From: CAIQQQ01 sp040399685
GTDB lineage: Bacteria > Pseudomonadota > Alphaproteobacteria > Acetobacterales > Acetobacteraceae
Reading direction: 5' to 3'
Assembly: GCA_040399685.1 (NCBI GenBank)
Contig: JBBART010000012.1
Span: 62,001-126,000 of the forward strand
Length of the DNA: 64,000 bases
Below the pieces are notes generated by a model. It worked only from the letters and a program-made list of their open reading frames with translations. It ran no database searches and was not told the DNA's origin. The position numbers and the translations under genes were made by a program. Shown here piece by piece: positions 1 through 8,827 of the stretch (its first letter is position 1; every line of letters starts with the position of its first letter).

Positions 1-1338
1 GGCGTGGTGAACTGGCGCCTGCGTGACTGGGGCGTGTCCCGCCAGCGCTATTGGGGCTGCCCCATCCCGGTCATCCATTGCGATGCCTGCGGCGTGGTGC
101 CGGTGCCAAAGGCCGATCTGCCGCTGGTGCTGCCGACGGATGTGACGTTCGACCGCCCGGGCAATCCGCTGGACCATCACCCCACCTGGAAGCACGTCGC
201 CTGCCCGTCCTGCGGCGCGCCTGCCACACGTGAGACGGACACGTTCGACACCTTCGTCGACAGCTCTTGGTATTTCGCCCGCTTCTGCTCACCGAACGCC
301 GCCGAGCCGGTGCTGCGTGAGGCTGTGGATCACTGGCTGCCGGTGGACCAGTATATCGGCGGCATCGAGCACGCGATCCTGCATCTGCTGTATTCGCGCT
401 ACTTCACCCGCGCCATGGGCATGACCGGCCATCTGTCGGCCAAGGAGCCGTTCGCCGGCCTGTTCACCCAGGGCATGGTGACGCATGAGAGCTACAAATC
501 CGCCGACGGTGCTTGGCTCTACCCCGAGCAGGTGCGCCGCGCTGAGGACGGCACGATGGTGCAGAACGACACCGGCGCGCCGGTTGTGGTCGGCCGCATC
601 GAGGCGATGTCGAAATCCAAGCGCAACACCATCGACCCCGCCAACATCATCGCCCGCTACGGTGCGGACACGGCGCGTTGGTTCATCCTGTCCGACAACC
701 CGCCGGAGCGGGATATCGAATGGACGGAATCCGGCGTTCTGGGCGCGTATCGCTTCACCCAGCGCCTGTTCCGCCTGGTGGAAAACGCCCAGTCGGCCAC
801 GCCCGGCCCGCTGCCCGCCGAATTCGGCCCCGCCGCCCGCACCCTGCGCCGCGTGACCCACCGCACGATCGCGGCGGTGACCGACGCCGTCGAGGCGCTG
901 GCGTTCAACGTGGCCGTGGCGCGCATCTATGAGTTCGCCAACGGTTTCGCCGATGCCGAACGCGCCGCCGACGAGCCCGGCCTGTCCTGGGCGCGGTTCG
1001 AGGCGCTGGACGCGTTGTCGGTGCTGATTGCACCCATGATGCCGCATCTCGCCGAGGAAATCGGCCTGCGCATCCTGCCGGACCGTAGCGATCTGGTGGC
1101 CGACCGCACCTGGCCGGTGGCCGACCCGGCATTGACGGCGGCTGAATCCTTCACCGTCGCGGTGCAGGTGATGGGCAAGCTGCGCGCCACGATCGACGTT
1201 GCGCCAGATGCCGCCGAGGCCGATGTTCTGGCCGCCGCCGCCGCCGAGCCGAATGTGGAGCGGGCGTTGGAAGGCAAGCGCATCGTCAAGCGCGTGTATG
1301 TTAAGAATCGCATCGTCAATTTCGTGGTCGCGGGGTAA
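1..1338 (+). CDS. leuS: Leucyl-tRNA synthetase, C-terminal part (5' end outside window)
   Basis: Class I aminoacyl-tRNA synthetase that charges tRNA-Leu in the cytoplasm. The frame is open from base 1, so only the last 445 codons are visible. Counting from base 1, a Cys pair at residues 27/30 and another at 68/71 form a zinc-ribbon-like insertion. The conserved DSSWYFARF segment follows, and the KMSKS loop appears as AMSKSKRN around residues 202-209. The tail is the anticodon-binding helical region plus the small C-terminal domain. The stop is 4 nt before the proposed lptE start, so leuS, lptE and holA probably form one transcription unit, a common proteobacterial arrangement. The identification is secure; only the missing N-terminus is unseen. 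Confidence 0.97.
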   Translation, partial: GVVNWRLRDWGVSRQRYWGCPIPVIHCDACGVVPVPKADLPLVLPTDVTFDRPGNPLDHHPTWKHVACPSCGAPATRETDTFDTFVDSSWYFARFCSPNAAEPVLREAVDHWLPVDQYIGGIEHAILHLLYSRYFTRAMGMTGHLSAKEPFAGLFTQGMVTHESYKSADGAWLYPEQVRRAEDGTMVQNDTGAPVVVGRIEAMSKSKRNTIDPANIIARYGADTARWFILSDNPPERDIEWTESGVLGAYRFTQRLFRLVENAQSATPGPLPAEFGPAARTLRRVTHRTIAAVTDAVEALAFNVAVARIYEFANGFADAERAADEPGLSWARFEALDALSVLIAPMMPHLAEEIGLRILPDRSDLVADRTWPVADPALTAAESFTVAVQVMGKLRATIDVAPDAAEADVLAAAAAEPNVERALEGKRIVKRVYVKNRIVNFVVAG

Positions 1339-1342
1339 CGCA

Positions 1343-1876
1343 TTGGGTTCGCGCCGAAACATCTCTGGTCTTTCGCTGGTGGCCGCCTTGCTGCTGGGTG
1401 GCTGCGGTTTTCACCCCGTCTATGCGCCCGCTTCCGGCGGGGCACCTGGGGCGGCGTCTCAGGGCCTGTCGCAGGTCAGCGTGGCTTTGCTGGGCGAACG
1501 CTCCGGCCAGATGCTGCGCGATGCGCTGGAACGACGGATCGACGGCGTCGGTGGCAACGGCCCGAAGCTGTATGAACTCGTCGTGTCCTACGGCGTGTCG
1601 CAAGAGGGCGTGGCCATCGATACAAATGATTCGATCGCCACCCGCACCCGCGCCACGGCCAACGCCACCTGGACCCTGGTGTCCATGGATGCGGAGCGCC
1701 GCTCGATCACCGCCGGCCGGGCCCGTGTGTCGGACGGCTATAATCCGCTGAACAACCAGTTCTTCTATTCCGACCTGCAAAACGAACAGTTGCAGCGCCG
1801 GGCTGCGGAGGCGACGGCCGAGCAGATCACCACCCAGTTGGCGGTCTATTTCCACACCCATCCGCCGGGCGCCTGA
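1343..1876 (+). CDS. lptE: LPS-assembly lipoprotein LptE
   Basis: Outer-membrane lipoprotein that plugs the LptD barrel and helps insert lipopolysaccharide. Starting at TTG 1343 the product is 177 aa. It begins with a short basic stretch and a hydrophobic segment, followed by the lipobox LLGGC and then GFHPVYAP, which is typical of the family. No ATG or GTG in this frame gives a sensible signal peptide. Longer in-frame starts lie inside leuS and have no signal-like N-terminus. The gene sits between leuS and holA, the usual position for lptE. The start codon is the least certain part of the call. Confidence 0.85.
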   Translation: MGSRRNISGLSLVAALLLGGCGFHPVYAPASGGAPGAASQGLSQVSVALLGERSGQMLRDALERRIDGVGGNGPKLYELVVSYGVSQEGVAIDTNDSIATRTRATANATWTLVSMDAERRSITAGRARVSDGYNPLNNQFFYSDLQNEQLQRRAAEATAEQITTQLAVYFHTHPPGA

Positions 1877-1881
1877 CGCCG

Positions 1882-2895
1882 ATGAAGATCGATGCCCGCC
1901 GCATCGACGCGTTCCTGACCAACCCGTCGCCCGCGCGCGTCGTGTTGTTTCACGGCGATGATGAAGGGCTGATCCGCGAACACGCCGCCCGCCTGGTGCG
2001 CAACGTGGCCGGCTCGCTGGATGACCCGTTCCGCGTGTCGGAAATCGACCGCGACGGCATCGGCCAGTTGCCGGATGAGGTGGCCGCCATGTCGATGACC
2101 GGCGGCCGTCGCGTGGTGCGGGTGCGTGAGGCAACCGACGGCGCCACCGCCGCCGTCACGAAGGTGTTGGCCGGCAACGGCCCGGGCCTGCTGGTGCTGG
2201 AAGGCGCAGGCCTCGGCGGTAAATCCCGCCTCAAAACCTTGCTGGACAAAAGCGAGGCCGGCGGCACCGTCGCCTGCTATCCGATGGACGCGCGCGCCAT
2301 CACGCAGATGGCGAAGTCCATGCTGGCGCAGGACCGCATCACCATCGATCCGGATGCACTGGGCTGGCTGTCCGGCCAACTCGGCGCCGATCGCGGCGTG
2401 TCGCGCAGTGAATTGGAGAAACTGGCGTTGTATGCAGGCCCCGGCGGCGCCATCGACATGGACGCGGCCCGCGCCTGCGTGGGCGACCTGTCGGGCCTGT
2501 CCATCGAGGATGCCCTGTTCGCCGCCACCGACGGCGATGTGCCCGGCACCGACCGTGCGCTGGAACTGGCGATGGCGGAGGGCGCCACCCCTGTTGGCGT
2601 GCTGCGCGGCGCGCTGATGCATTTGCAGCGTTTCGCCCGGGCCAGGGCGCGGGTGGACGAAGGCGCTTCCGTGGAGGAGGCCGCCAAGAGCGTGCGTCCG
2701 CCGCTGTTCTTCAAGCGCGAGCCGGTGTTCGTCCGCTCCATGCGGCTGTGGAGCGCTGCCTCCCTCGCCCAGGGCACGCAACGACTTTGGGATGCCGAAC
2801 GCGCCTGCAAACGCACCGGCTCTCCAGCCGAGACCCTGTGCCGCAGCGCCCTGCTCGGCCTGGCCCAACGTGCTGCCGTGGCGAAGCGCCGATAA
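1882..2895 (+). CDS. holA: DNA polymerase III subunit delta
   Basis: Delta subunit of the clamp-loader complex, which opens the beta sliding clamp during replication. The 337-aa product matches the usual family length. It has the N-terminal PARVVLFHGDDEGLIREHA segment, a degenerate AAA+ core, and the C-terminal collar helices containing the LGLAQRA tail. It starts 5 nt after lptE ends, in an operon with leuS and lptE. The identification rests on overall sequence character and gene order. Confidence 0.9.
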   Translation: MKIDARRIDAFLTNPSPARVVLFHGDDEGLIREHAARLVRNVAGSLDDPFRVSEIDRDGIGQLPDEVAAMSMTGGRRVVRVREATDGATAAVTKVLAGNGPGLLVLEGAGLGGKSRLKTLLDKSEAGGTVACYPMDARAITQMAKSMLAQDRITIDPDALGWLSGQLGADRGVSRSELEKLALYAGPGGAIDMDAARACVGDLSGLSIEDALFAATDGDVPGTDRALELAMAEGATPVGVLRGALMHLQRFARARARVDEGASVEEAAKSVRPPLFFKREPVFVRSMRLWSAASLAQGTQRLWDAERACKRTGSPAETLCRSALLGLAQRAAVAKRR

Positions 2896-2960
2896 AGCGG
2901 GGCTTGATCCGCGACACAGGCTGGCCGATCAAGGAACCATTCTTGATGCGGAGACGAAAA

Positions 2961-3944
2961 ATGCAGATCGGTGTCGTGGGCCTGGGCCGGATGGGCGGCA
3001 ATATCGTACGGCGCTTGATGCGCGCCGGGCATGAATGCGTGGTGCATGACGCCAGCCCGAAGGCGACCGCCGACCTTGCGGCCGAAGGTGCCACGGGTGC
3101 TGATTCGCTCGGCGATTTCGTGGCCAAGCTGACCGGCAGCCCGCGCATCGTCTGGCTGATGCTGCCATCGGGCGCCATCACCGAGGCCGCCGTGGACAAT
3201 TTTGCCGGCCTGCTGGGTGAAGGCGATATCCTGATCGACGGCGGCAACACCTATTACAAGGACGACGTCCGCCGCAGCCGCACCCTCGCGGCAAAGGGCA
3301 TCAGCTACCTCGACATCGGCACCTCCGGCGGCGTCTGGGGTCTGGAGCGTGGCTATTGCATGATGATCGGCGGCGACAAGGTGGCCGTGGCCGCCATCGA
3401 CCCGATCCTGGCAGCCCTGGCCCCCGGTAAAGGCGACATCCCCATCACCACCGGCCGCGAGGGCCGCGATCCGCGTGTGGAACAGGGCTATCTGCACGCT
3501 GGTCCCTCCGGCAGCGGCCATTTCGTCAAGATGATCCATAACGGCATCGAATACGGCATGATGCAGGCGATGGCCGAGGGCTTCGACATCCTCCGCCATC
3601 GTGGCGACCCGTACCTGCCCGAAGGCGAGCGATTTGACCTGGATATGTCGGACATCGCCGAAGTCTGGCGTCGCGGCAGCGTGGTTACGTCATGGTTGCT
3701 CGACCTGACCTCCCAGGCCCTTGCGCGGGATGAGACGCTGGAGAAGTTCTCGGGCAGCGTGTCTGACTCGGGTGAGGGGCGTTGGACCATCGAGGCCGCC
3801 ATCGAGGAGGCTGTCCCGGCCGATGTGCTGGCAGCGGCGCTGTTCGTGCGGTTCCGCTCGCGCCAGGAGCATACCTTCGCTGAGAAGGTTTTGTCGGCCA
3901 TGCGTTTGGGCTTTGGTGGGCATGTGGAGCCGCCGAAGGCGTAA
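2961..3944 (+). CDS. gnd: 6-phosphogluconate dehydrogenase, decarboxylating (short, probably NAD-type)
   Basis: Oxidatively decarboxylates 6-phosphogluconate to ribulose 5-phosphate. The 327-aa product belongs to the short class rather than the roughly 470-aa E. coli class. The Rossmann glycine motif GLGRMGG is at residues 8-14, and the active-site segment GHFVKMIHNGIEYG holds the catalytic Lys and the HNGIEYG motif. The second beta strand ends in acidic Asp30 (VVHD) instead of the Asn-Arg-Thr of NADP enzymes, which suggests NAD preference (inference). ATG 2961 was chosen because GGAGA lies 6 nt upstream; ATG 2946 in the same frame is possible. It is followed by the structured repeat at 3946-4080. 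Confidence 0.9.
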   Translation: MQIGVVGLGRMGGNIVRRLMRAGHECVVHDASPKATADLAAEGATGADSLGDFVAKLTGSPRIVWLMLPSGAITEAAVDNFAGLLGEGDILIDGGNTYYKDDVRRSRTLAAKGISYLDIGTSGGVWGLERGYCMMIGGDKVAVAAIDPILAALAPGKGDIPITTGREGRDPRVEQGYLHAGPSGSGHFVKMIHNGIEYGMMQAMAEGFDILRHRGDPYLPEGERFDLDMSDIAEVWRRGSVVTSWLLDLTSQALARDETLEKFSGSVSDSGEGRWTIEAAIEEAVPADVLAAALFVRFRSRQEHTFAEKVLSAMRLGFGGHVEPPKA

Positions 3945-3945
3945 G

Positions 3946-4080
3946 CGAAGGCTTTCTTTTTCTGAAGAAAAAGAAACAAAAAGACTTCACTCCATTTCGG
4001 TGGGGATCGTGGCATCGGCCGCGATCCCCACCGAAACGGATGAAATTTTTTGGTTCTTTTTTCTAAAAAAGAACAACCTT
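3946..4080 (-). repeat. Structured intergenic repeat, copy 1 (bidirectional terminator-like)
   Basis: This fills the gap between convergent gnd and the SDR gene. It has three stacked hairpins. The first is an 11-bp palindrome, TTTCTTTTTCT at 3953-3963 with its complement at 3966-3976. The second is a 15-bp perfect core stem, TTTCGGTGGGGATCG at 3995-4009 with its complement at 4022-4036. The third is a 10-bp palindrome, GTTCTTTTTT at 4053-4062 with its complement at 4065-4074. The inner flanks CAAAAAGACTTCA and TGAAATTTTTTGG can also pair with each other. The reverse complement matches the element at 11860-11990 in both outer hairpins and both inner flanks, but not in the core stem. The strand given is the orientation matching copy 2. 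Confidence 0.85.
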
Positions 4081-4082
4081 TC

Positions 4083-4796
4083 TCAATACGTCGCCCGCCC
4101 ACCCGAACAGTCAAACACCGCCGCCGTGCTGAAGGCGGCTTCCTCGCTCGCCAGCCAGCAGATCAGGCTCGCCACTTCGTCCACGGTGCCAAAGCGCCCC
4201 ATTGGGATCTTGGACAGCATGAAATCGATGTGTTCCTGGCTCATCTGGTCAAAAATCGCGGTGCGAACGGCGGCCGGCGTCACGCAATTGACGCGGATGG
4301 GTCCACGCGCCAGTTCCTTGCCAAGCGATTTCGTCAGCCCGATCACGGCGGCCTTGGACGTGGAATAAGCCGACGCGTTCGGGTTGCCTTCCTTGCCGGC
4401 GACGGAGGCTATGTTGACGATCCGCCCATATCCGCCCGCCTGCATGTGCGGCACCACGGCGCGGTTGCAGTAGAACACCGCGTTCACGTTCACATCCATC
4501 ACCCGCTTCCAGTCGTCCACCGGATACTCCCAGGTGGGCATGTTCGGGCCGGTGATGCCGGCAGAGGCGACGAGAATGTCGATGCCGCCCAACGCCTTCA
4601 CCGTGGCGTCAGCGGCGGCCTGCACGGCATCTGGGTCGGTGAGGTCGAGCACTTCGGAATGATCCGCGCCGGGGGCAGGCGCCATGTCCCACACCGCCAC
4701 CCACGCGCCTTCGGATTTCAGGCGGGCCACAACGGCCGCCCCAATGCCGGAAACGCCACCTGTCACAACCGCAACCCGGCCTTCGAAACGCCCCAT
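4083..4796 (-). CDS. SDR family NAD(P)-dependent oxidoreductase
   Basis: Classical short-chain dehydrogenase with one Rossmann domain. The dinucleotide motif TGGVSGIG sits near the N-terminus. ASAGITG stands for the NAG motif, the catalytic Ser lies in NIASVAG, and the YSTSK motif provides Tyr and Lys. The C-terminal GRFGTVDEVASLICWLAS segment is typical of the 3-oxoacyl-ACP reductase-like branch. The substrate cannot be read from sequence. ATG 4796 is preferred because GGAG is 7 nt upstream; an in-frame ATG at 4823 would add nine residues. The stop codon lies 2 nt from the edge of the structured repeat. Confidence 0.88.
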   Translation of the reverse strand: MGRFEGRVAVVTGGVSGIGAAVVARLKSEGAWVAVWDMAPAPGADHSEVLDLTDPDAVQAAADATVKALGGIDILVASAGITGPNMPTWEYPVDDWKRVMDVNVNAVFYCNRAVVPHMQAGGYGRIVNIASVAGKEGNPNASAYSTSKAAVIGLTKSLGKELARGPIRVNCVTPAAVRTAIFDQMSQEHIDFMLSKIPMGRFGTVDEVASLICWLASEEAAFSTAAVFDCSGGRATY

Positions 4797-4871
4797 TATT
4801 CCGCTCCCCATTTTGTTGGCCAAGGGGTAGCGCGCTCCGAAGTCCGTTGCCAGAGGAACTATGCGTCGGGA

Positions 4872-5150
4872 CTATGAGACTTTTACGCCCTTCCAGAACG
4901 CCACGCGGCCCTTGATCTCGGCGGCGGCGGATTTCGGATCTGCGTAATACCAAACAGCGTTCTCGTTGATCTTGCCGTCGACGTTGAGCGAATAGTAATT
5001 TGCCAAACCCTTCCAGCCGCAAACGCTGGTATGGGAAGACGGCGCGATCAACGCCTTGTTCAAAGCCGCCTCAGGGAAATACGCGGTTCCCTCCACGGTG
5101 ACGATATCGTTGCTCTCGGCAATCACAACGCCGTTCCAGATAGCCTGCAT
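4872..5150 (-). CDS. DUF427 domain-containing protein
   Basis: Small 92-aa cytoplasmic protein that is nearly all DUF427 domain. The family pattern is present: MQAIWNGVVIAES at the start, VEGTAYFP, the CGWKG segment and VWYYADPK near the end. The function of this family is not established. The start at ATG 5150 has a good GGAG ribosome-binding site 7-9 nt upstream. The open frame continues upstream far into the divergent peptidase region, but the family begins at this Met. It lies in the same direction as the SDR gene, 75 nt upstream of it, so the two may be cotranscribed. Confidence 0.88.
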   Translation of the reverse strand: MQAIWNGVVIAESNDIVTVEGTAYFPEAALNKALIAPSSHTSVCGWKGLANYYSLNVDGKINENAVWYYADPKSAAAEIKGRVAFWKGVKVS

Positions 5151-5276
5151 GTTTGTTCTCCTTCCTTTTGATATGGGCGCGTCCCGCTGTGTGACAACGC
5201 GACGATGTGCATCCTTACGGGTTTGCAAGAAGCGTGGGGTGTGGTCGCATGCAACACCGCACAGGAGAACGCCACA

Positions 5277-7040
5277 ATGCCCCATTCCCCAGAGGCCTGG
5301 ACCAGGATCGGCGCCTTTCAATCGCCATCGTTTTCCAAGGACGGCACCAGGCTGTTCCACCTGCGCGGCGCTGGCCTGCCGCAAGCCTGGGTGATGGACC
5401 TGAAGGGCTGCAAAGCGCGCCCGCTGACGAAGTTCGACGAGAAAGTGGCCATCATCCGTCGCGCCCCCACCGATGACCGCCTGATTGTGGGCATCGACGC
5501 TGGCGGCGACGAGCGTCAGCAATTCCACCTCGTGACGCAAGATGCCGAGATCAATGTCGTCACCGCGGCCCCAGACGTCATCCACGACTTCGGTGCGTGG
5601 TCGCCGGACGGCACCAGCATCGCGTATGCCGCCAACGACCGGGACGAACGCATCTTCGATATCCTGATCCGCGAACTCGCCACCGGCGCCGTCACGCAGG
5701 TGCTGGAAGGCAACGGCCAGATCAGTGTGTCCGGCTGGTCCGGCAACACCCTCGCCGGCATCGAGGATGTCAGCTCGTCCGACCAAACCCTGTGGCTGAT
5801 CGACATTGAAACCGGCGCCGCGCGCAAATTCCCGGCCCCTGGCCTCACACGCTACGCCTCCATCCGCTTCACGCCAGACGGCGGCTTGATGGGCCTCACC
5901 GATCACGGTGGCGCCGATTTCATGCATCTGTGCCGGCTGGACCCCAGCAACGGCGCCGTCTCGGTGGTGCACGCGCCAGCGGGGCGCGATATCGATGCGT
6001 GGTCACAGGCCCCCAATCGCGGCCGTCTGGCCGTGGTTGAGAACGATCGCGGCTACGGCGTGCTGAAGATCGACGGCGTGGTTGTGGAAGGCCTGCCCCA
6101 CGGCGTGGTGGGCGACCTCGCCTGGTCGCCGGACGGCGCCACGCTGGCCTTCACCGCCCAAAGCCCGGTGGACCCCGCCGGCATCTGGCTGTGGCAAGAC
6201 GGCGTGGCCAAACCGCTGCTCTGCCCCACCCCGCTGGAAGAAGCCGGCATCGACCCCGCCACCATGACAGCCCCGCATCTGGTGGAATGGACGGCCGAGG
6301 ACGGCACCGTCATCCCCGGCTGGTTCGCCCTCCCCCGCACCCCCAAGCCGCCCAACGGATACCCTTCTGTGGTGTGGGTGCATGGCGGCCCGGCCGGACA
6401 AACCCGCGCCAATTTCCGGCCCGACACGCAAATGCTGCTGGACCAAGGCTTCGCCGTGTTGCTGCCCAACGTGCGCGGCAGCACCGGCTATGGCCGCGCG
6501 TCGATGGAAAGTGACGACGTGGGCCTCCGCCCCGCCTGCCTGTCAGACCTCGCCTCCGGCCGGCATTGGCTGGCGGCGCAACCGGGCATCGACCCTGCGC
6601 GCATCGGCGTGATGGGCCAGTCCTATGGCGGCTGGATGGTGCTCGGCGCCATCACGCTCTATCCGGATCTGTGGGCGGCGGCGGTGGATTATTACGGCAT
6701 CGCCGACTTCGTCACGCTGCTGGAAAAAACCGGCCCCTGGCGCCGCGACCACCGCGCCCGCGAATACGGCTTCCCCGGCACGGATGACGCCCTGTTTGCC
6801 GAAATCTCCCCCATCCACCACGCCGCCCGCGTCACAGCACCGTTGCTGGTGGCCCACGGCAACCGAGACCCCCGCGTGCCGAAAAACGAGAGCGACCAGT
6901 TCGTCGCCGCCCTCCAGGAACGCCAGATGAAAGTGCGCTACCTGGAATTCGACTACGCCGGCCACGGCTTCATTCGCCCGCAGCACCGGATTGATATCTT
7001 CAAGGCCGTGGCTGCCCATTTCCAGGAACACCTGGCATGA
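5277..7040 (+). CDS. S9 family peptidase (prolyl oligopeptidase-like)
   Basis: Serine peptidase of 587 aa with an N-terminal WD/TolB-like beta-propeller (about residues 10-320) and a C-terminal alpha/beta hydrolase domain. The catalytic triad can be read as Ser449 in GQSYGGW, Asp531 in NRDPRVP and His563 in AGHGF. There is no signal peptide, so it is probably cytoplasmic and acts on short peptides. ATG 5277 follows AGGAG at 5263-5267; an upstream in-frame ATG at 5205 lacks a convincing site. The stop overlaps the next gene's start (ATGA at 7037), which suggests translational coupling with the gamma-glutamyltransferase and a joint role in peptide breakdown. Confidence 0.92.
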   Translation: MPHSPEAWTRIGAFQSPSFSKDGTRLFHLRGAGLPQAWVMDLKGCKARPLTKFDEKVAIIRRAPTDDRLIVGIDAGGDERQQFHLVTQDAEINVVTAAPDVIHDFGAWSPDGTSIAYAANDRDERIFDILIRELATGAVTQVLEGNGQISVSGWSGNTLAGIEDVSSSDQTLWLIDIETGAARKFPAPGLTRYASIRFTPDGGLMGLTDHGGADFMHLCRLDPSNGAVSVVHAPAGRDIDAWSQAPNRGRLAVVENDRGYGVLKIDGVVVEGLPHGVVGDLAWSPDGATLAFTAQSPVDPAGIWLWQDGVAKPLLCPTPLEEAGIDPATMTAPHLVEWTAEDGTVIPGWFALPRTPKPPNGYPSVVWVHGGPAGQTRANFRPDTQMLLDQGFAVLLPNVRGSTGYGRASMESDDVGLRPACLSDLASGRHWLAAQPGIDPARIGVMGQSYGGWMVLGAITLYPDLWAAAVDYYGIADFVTLLEKTGPWRRDHRAREYGFPGTDDALFAEISPIHHAARVTAPLLVAHGNRDPRVPKNESDQFVAALQERQMKVRYLEFDYAGHGFIRPQHRIDIFKAVAAHFQEHLA

Positions 7041-8617
7041 GCGCCCGCATCCACCAGCGCACCTGGCGCCCCGCGCTGATCGGCCGCAACGGCGCTGTTG
7101 GCGCCAATCACCCGATGGCGACGCAGGCCGGGTTGGACATATTGCGCGCCGGCGGCAACGCCGTGGATGCGGCGGTGGCGATCTCGCTCACCTTGGGCGT
7201 GGTGGAACCGCATATGTCCGGCCTCGGCGGGGACGGATTTTACCACACGCTGATGAACGGCATAGGCCAGGTCTATAACGGTTGCGGCTTCGCCCCCGCC
7301 TCCGCCACGGCCGACAGCTACGCCGGCCGCATGGACGTGACAGGCCCGCGCTCGGTGTCCCTGCCCGGATCGCTCGGCGGCATCGCCGCCATGCACGCCG
7401 CCCACGGCAAGCTGCCCTGGGCGCGGCTGTTCACCTCGGCCATCGAACACGCCCGCTACGGCTTCGGCGCCACCGCGCATTACGTGAATTTCGCCGCCGA
7501 CTCCCACGCAAGGTTCGACGCCACGGCTGCCGCCACATTCCCGGTGTCCGCCATGGCCGATGTGGTGCGTCAGGAACAACTGGCCCGCACCATGGAAGAA
7601 ATCGCCGCCGACGGCGCCAAAACCTTCTATCGCGGCAAACTCGCCCGCCGCATCGCCTGCCACGGCACCCACATCACCGAAGCCGATCTGGATGCCTATC
7701 AACCCGAGATCACCACCCCCATCGGCATCAACTATCGTGGCTGGGAAATCCGCCAGACACCGCCCAACTCCACCGGCTTTTCCACGCTGCAAATGCTGCG
7801 CATCCTCGAACGGTTCGATTATGCCGCCCTGTCCCCGGCCGACCGCGTGCATGTGATGGTGGAAGCCAAGAAACGCGCCTTCTTCGACCGCGAACGCTAT
7901 GGTGCTGACCCGCGTTTCGAACACGTGCCGGTGGACATGCTGCTGTCAGACGCGAACACAGACGCCCATGTGGCCGCCATCAGCATGACCCACGCCGCCG
8001 AAACATCGCTGGCGCCACCAGCCTCCGTTGAATCCGACACCACCTATTTCTGCGTCATCGACGCCGACGGCAACGCCGTCTCGGCCATTCAAAGCCTGAA
8101 CTCCGCCTTCGGCTCGGCCTGCGTGGCGGGGGATACCGGCATTCTGATGAACAACCGCATGGCCTATTGGCACCTCGGCGCCACCCACCCCAACCGCCTC
8201 GTGCCCGGCAAACGCGTGCGCCACACCATGAACGCGCCCATGATCCTGAAGGACGGCCATCTGTTCGCCGTGCTCGGAACCCCCGGTGCGGACAACCAGG
8301 TGCAGGTGAACCTGCAAGTGATCTCCGCCCTGCTGGACGACGGCGACCACGCCCAGGAAGCCGTGGAACGCCCCCGCTGGACCAGCAACCAAATCGGCCA
8401 ACCCGCCAACTGGCCCCACGAAGGGGATTTCGCGCTGACCATCGAGACGGGGTTTGGCGAGGCGGTGCTGTCGGATCTGGAACGCCGTGGACACCGCGTG
8501 AACCGGGTGCCGCCGTTGGGTGGGCCGTGTGCGATGAACGTGATCACGGTGGCGGGGAATGGGATGCGGGTGGCGGGGTCTGATCCGCGTCGGGATGGGT
8601 GGGCTGGGGTTTATTGA
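7037..8617 (+). CDS. ggt: Gamma-glutamyltransferase family protein
   Basis: Ntn-hydrolase that self-cleaves before a Thr and then hydrolyses or transfers gamma-glutamyl groups (glutathione and related compounds). The product is 526 aa. The processing Thr is T335 in ESDTTYFCVIDADGN, so the small subunit would be about 190 aa. The oxyanion and binding segments NNRMAYW and GTPGADNQVQV follow. The N-terminus has no clear signal peptide, unlike many periplasmic homologues, so it belongs to the YwrD-like cytoplasmic group or its export is not obvious. It is coupled to the S9 peptidase by a 4-nt overlap. Confidence 0.9.
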   Translation: MSARIHQRTWRPALIGRNGAVGANHPMATQAGLDILRAGGNAVDAAVAISLTLGVVEPHMSGLGGDGFYHTLMNGIGQVYNGCGFAPASATADSYAGRMDVTGPRSVSLPGSLGGIAAMHAAHGKLPWARLFTSAIEHARYGFGATAHYVNFAADSHARFDATAAATFPVSAMADVVRQEQLARTMEEIAADGAKTFYRGKLARRIACHGTHITEADLDAYQPEITTPIGINYRGWEIRQTPPNSTGFSTLQMLRILERFDYAALSPADRVHVMVEAKKRAFFDRERYGADPRFEHVPVDMLLSDANTDAHVAAISMTHAAETSLAPPASVESDTTYFCVIDADGNAVSAIQSLNSAFGSACVAGDTGILMNNRMAYWHLGATHPNRLVPGKRVRHTMNAPMILKDGHLFAVLGTPGADNQVQVNLQVISALLDDGDHAQEAVERPRWTSNQIGQPANWPHEGDFALTIETGFGEAVLSDLERRGHRVNRVPPLGGPCAMNVITVAGNGMRVAGSDPRRDGWAGVY

Positions 8618-8707
8618 TGGGGGGGGCTTGGGTTTGGGATCACCTATCGACCTCAGCGGTAATTCATGGCCAGCGGTCCGCGTGGCCGAAATTGGCCGAA
8701 AGCCGTC

Positions 8708-8753
8708 GGTCTGGTTGTGTTAGCCAGACCGGGACAACTGCGCCTTCTGGCGC
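8708..8753. repeat. Two adjacent short inverted repeats at the left edge of the islet
   Basis: GGTCTGG at 8708-8714 pairs with CCAGACC at 8724-8730. GCGCC at 8740-8744 pairs with GGCGC at 8749-8753 across a TTCT tetraloop. They lie in the otherwise non-coding stretch 8618-8827 between ggt and the recombinase remnant. No T-run follows, so a rho-independent terminator is unlikely. They may be part of an old recombination site, but nothing proves this. Confidence 0.4.
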
Positions 8754-8827
8754 GAACCCCGGTCCGACTGAAGTTGGCGCCGATCGCGCGCCGACGCGCG
8801 TCCGCCAAACGTTTGCCTCCATTACCC

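Noticed and set aside
289..1362. Long open frames on the strand opposite leuS and many other genes
   Set aside because: They mirror real genes in G+C-rich DNA, show no family features and have His/Gly/Arg-rich compositions typical of antisense frames.
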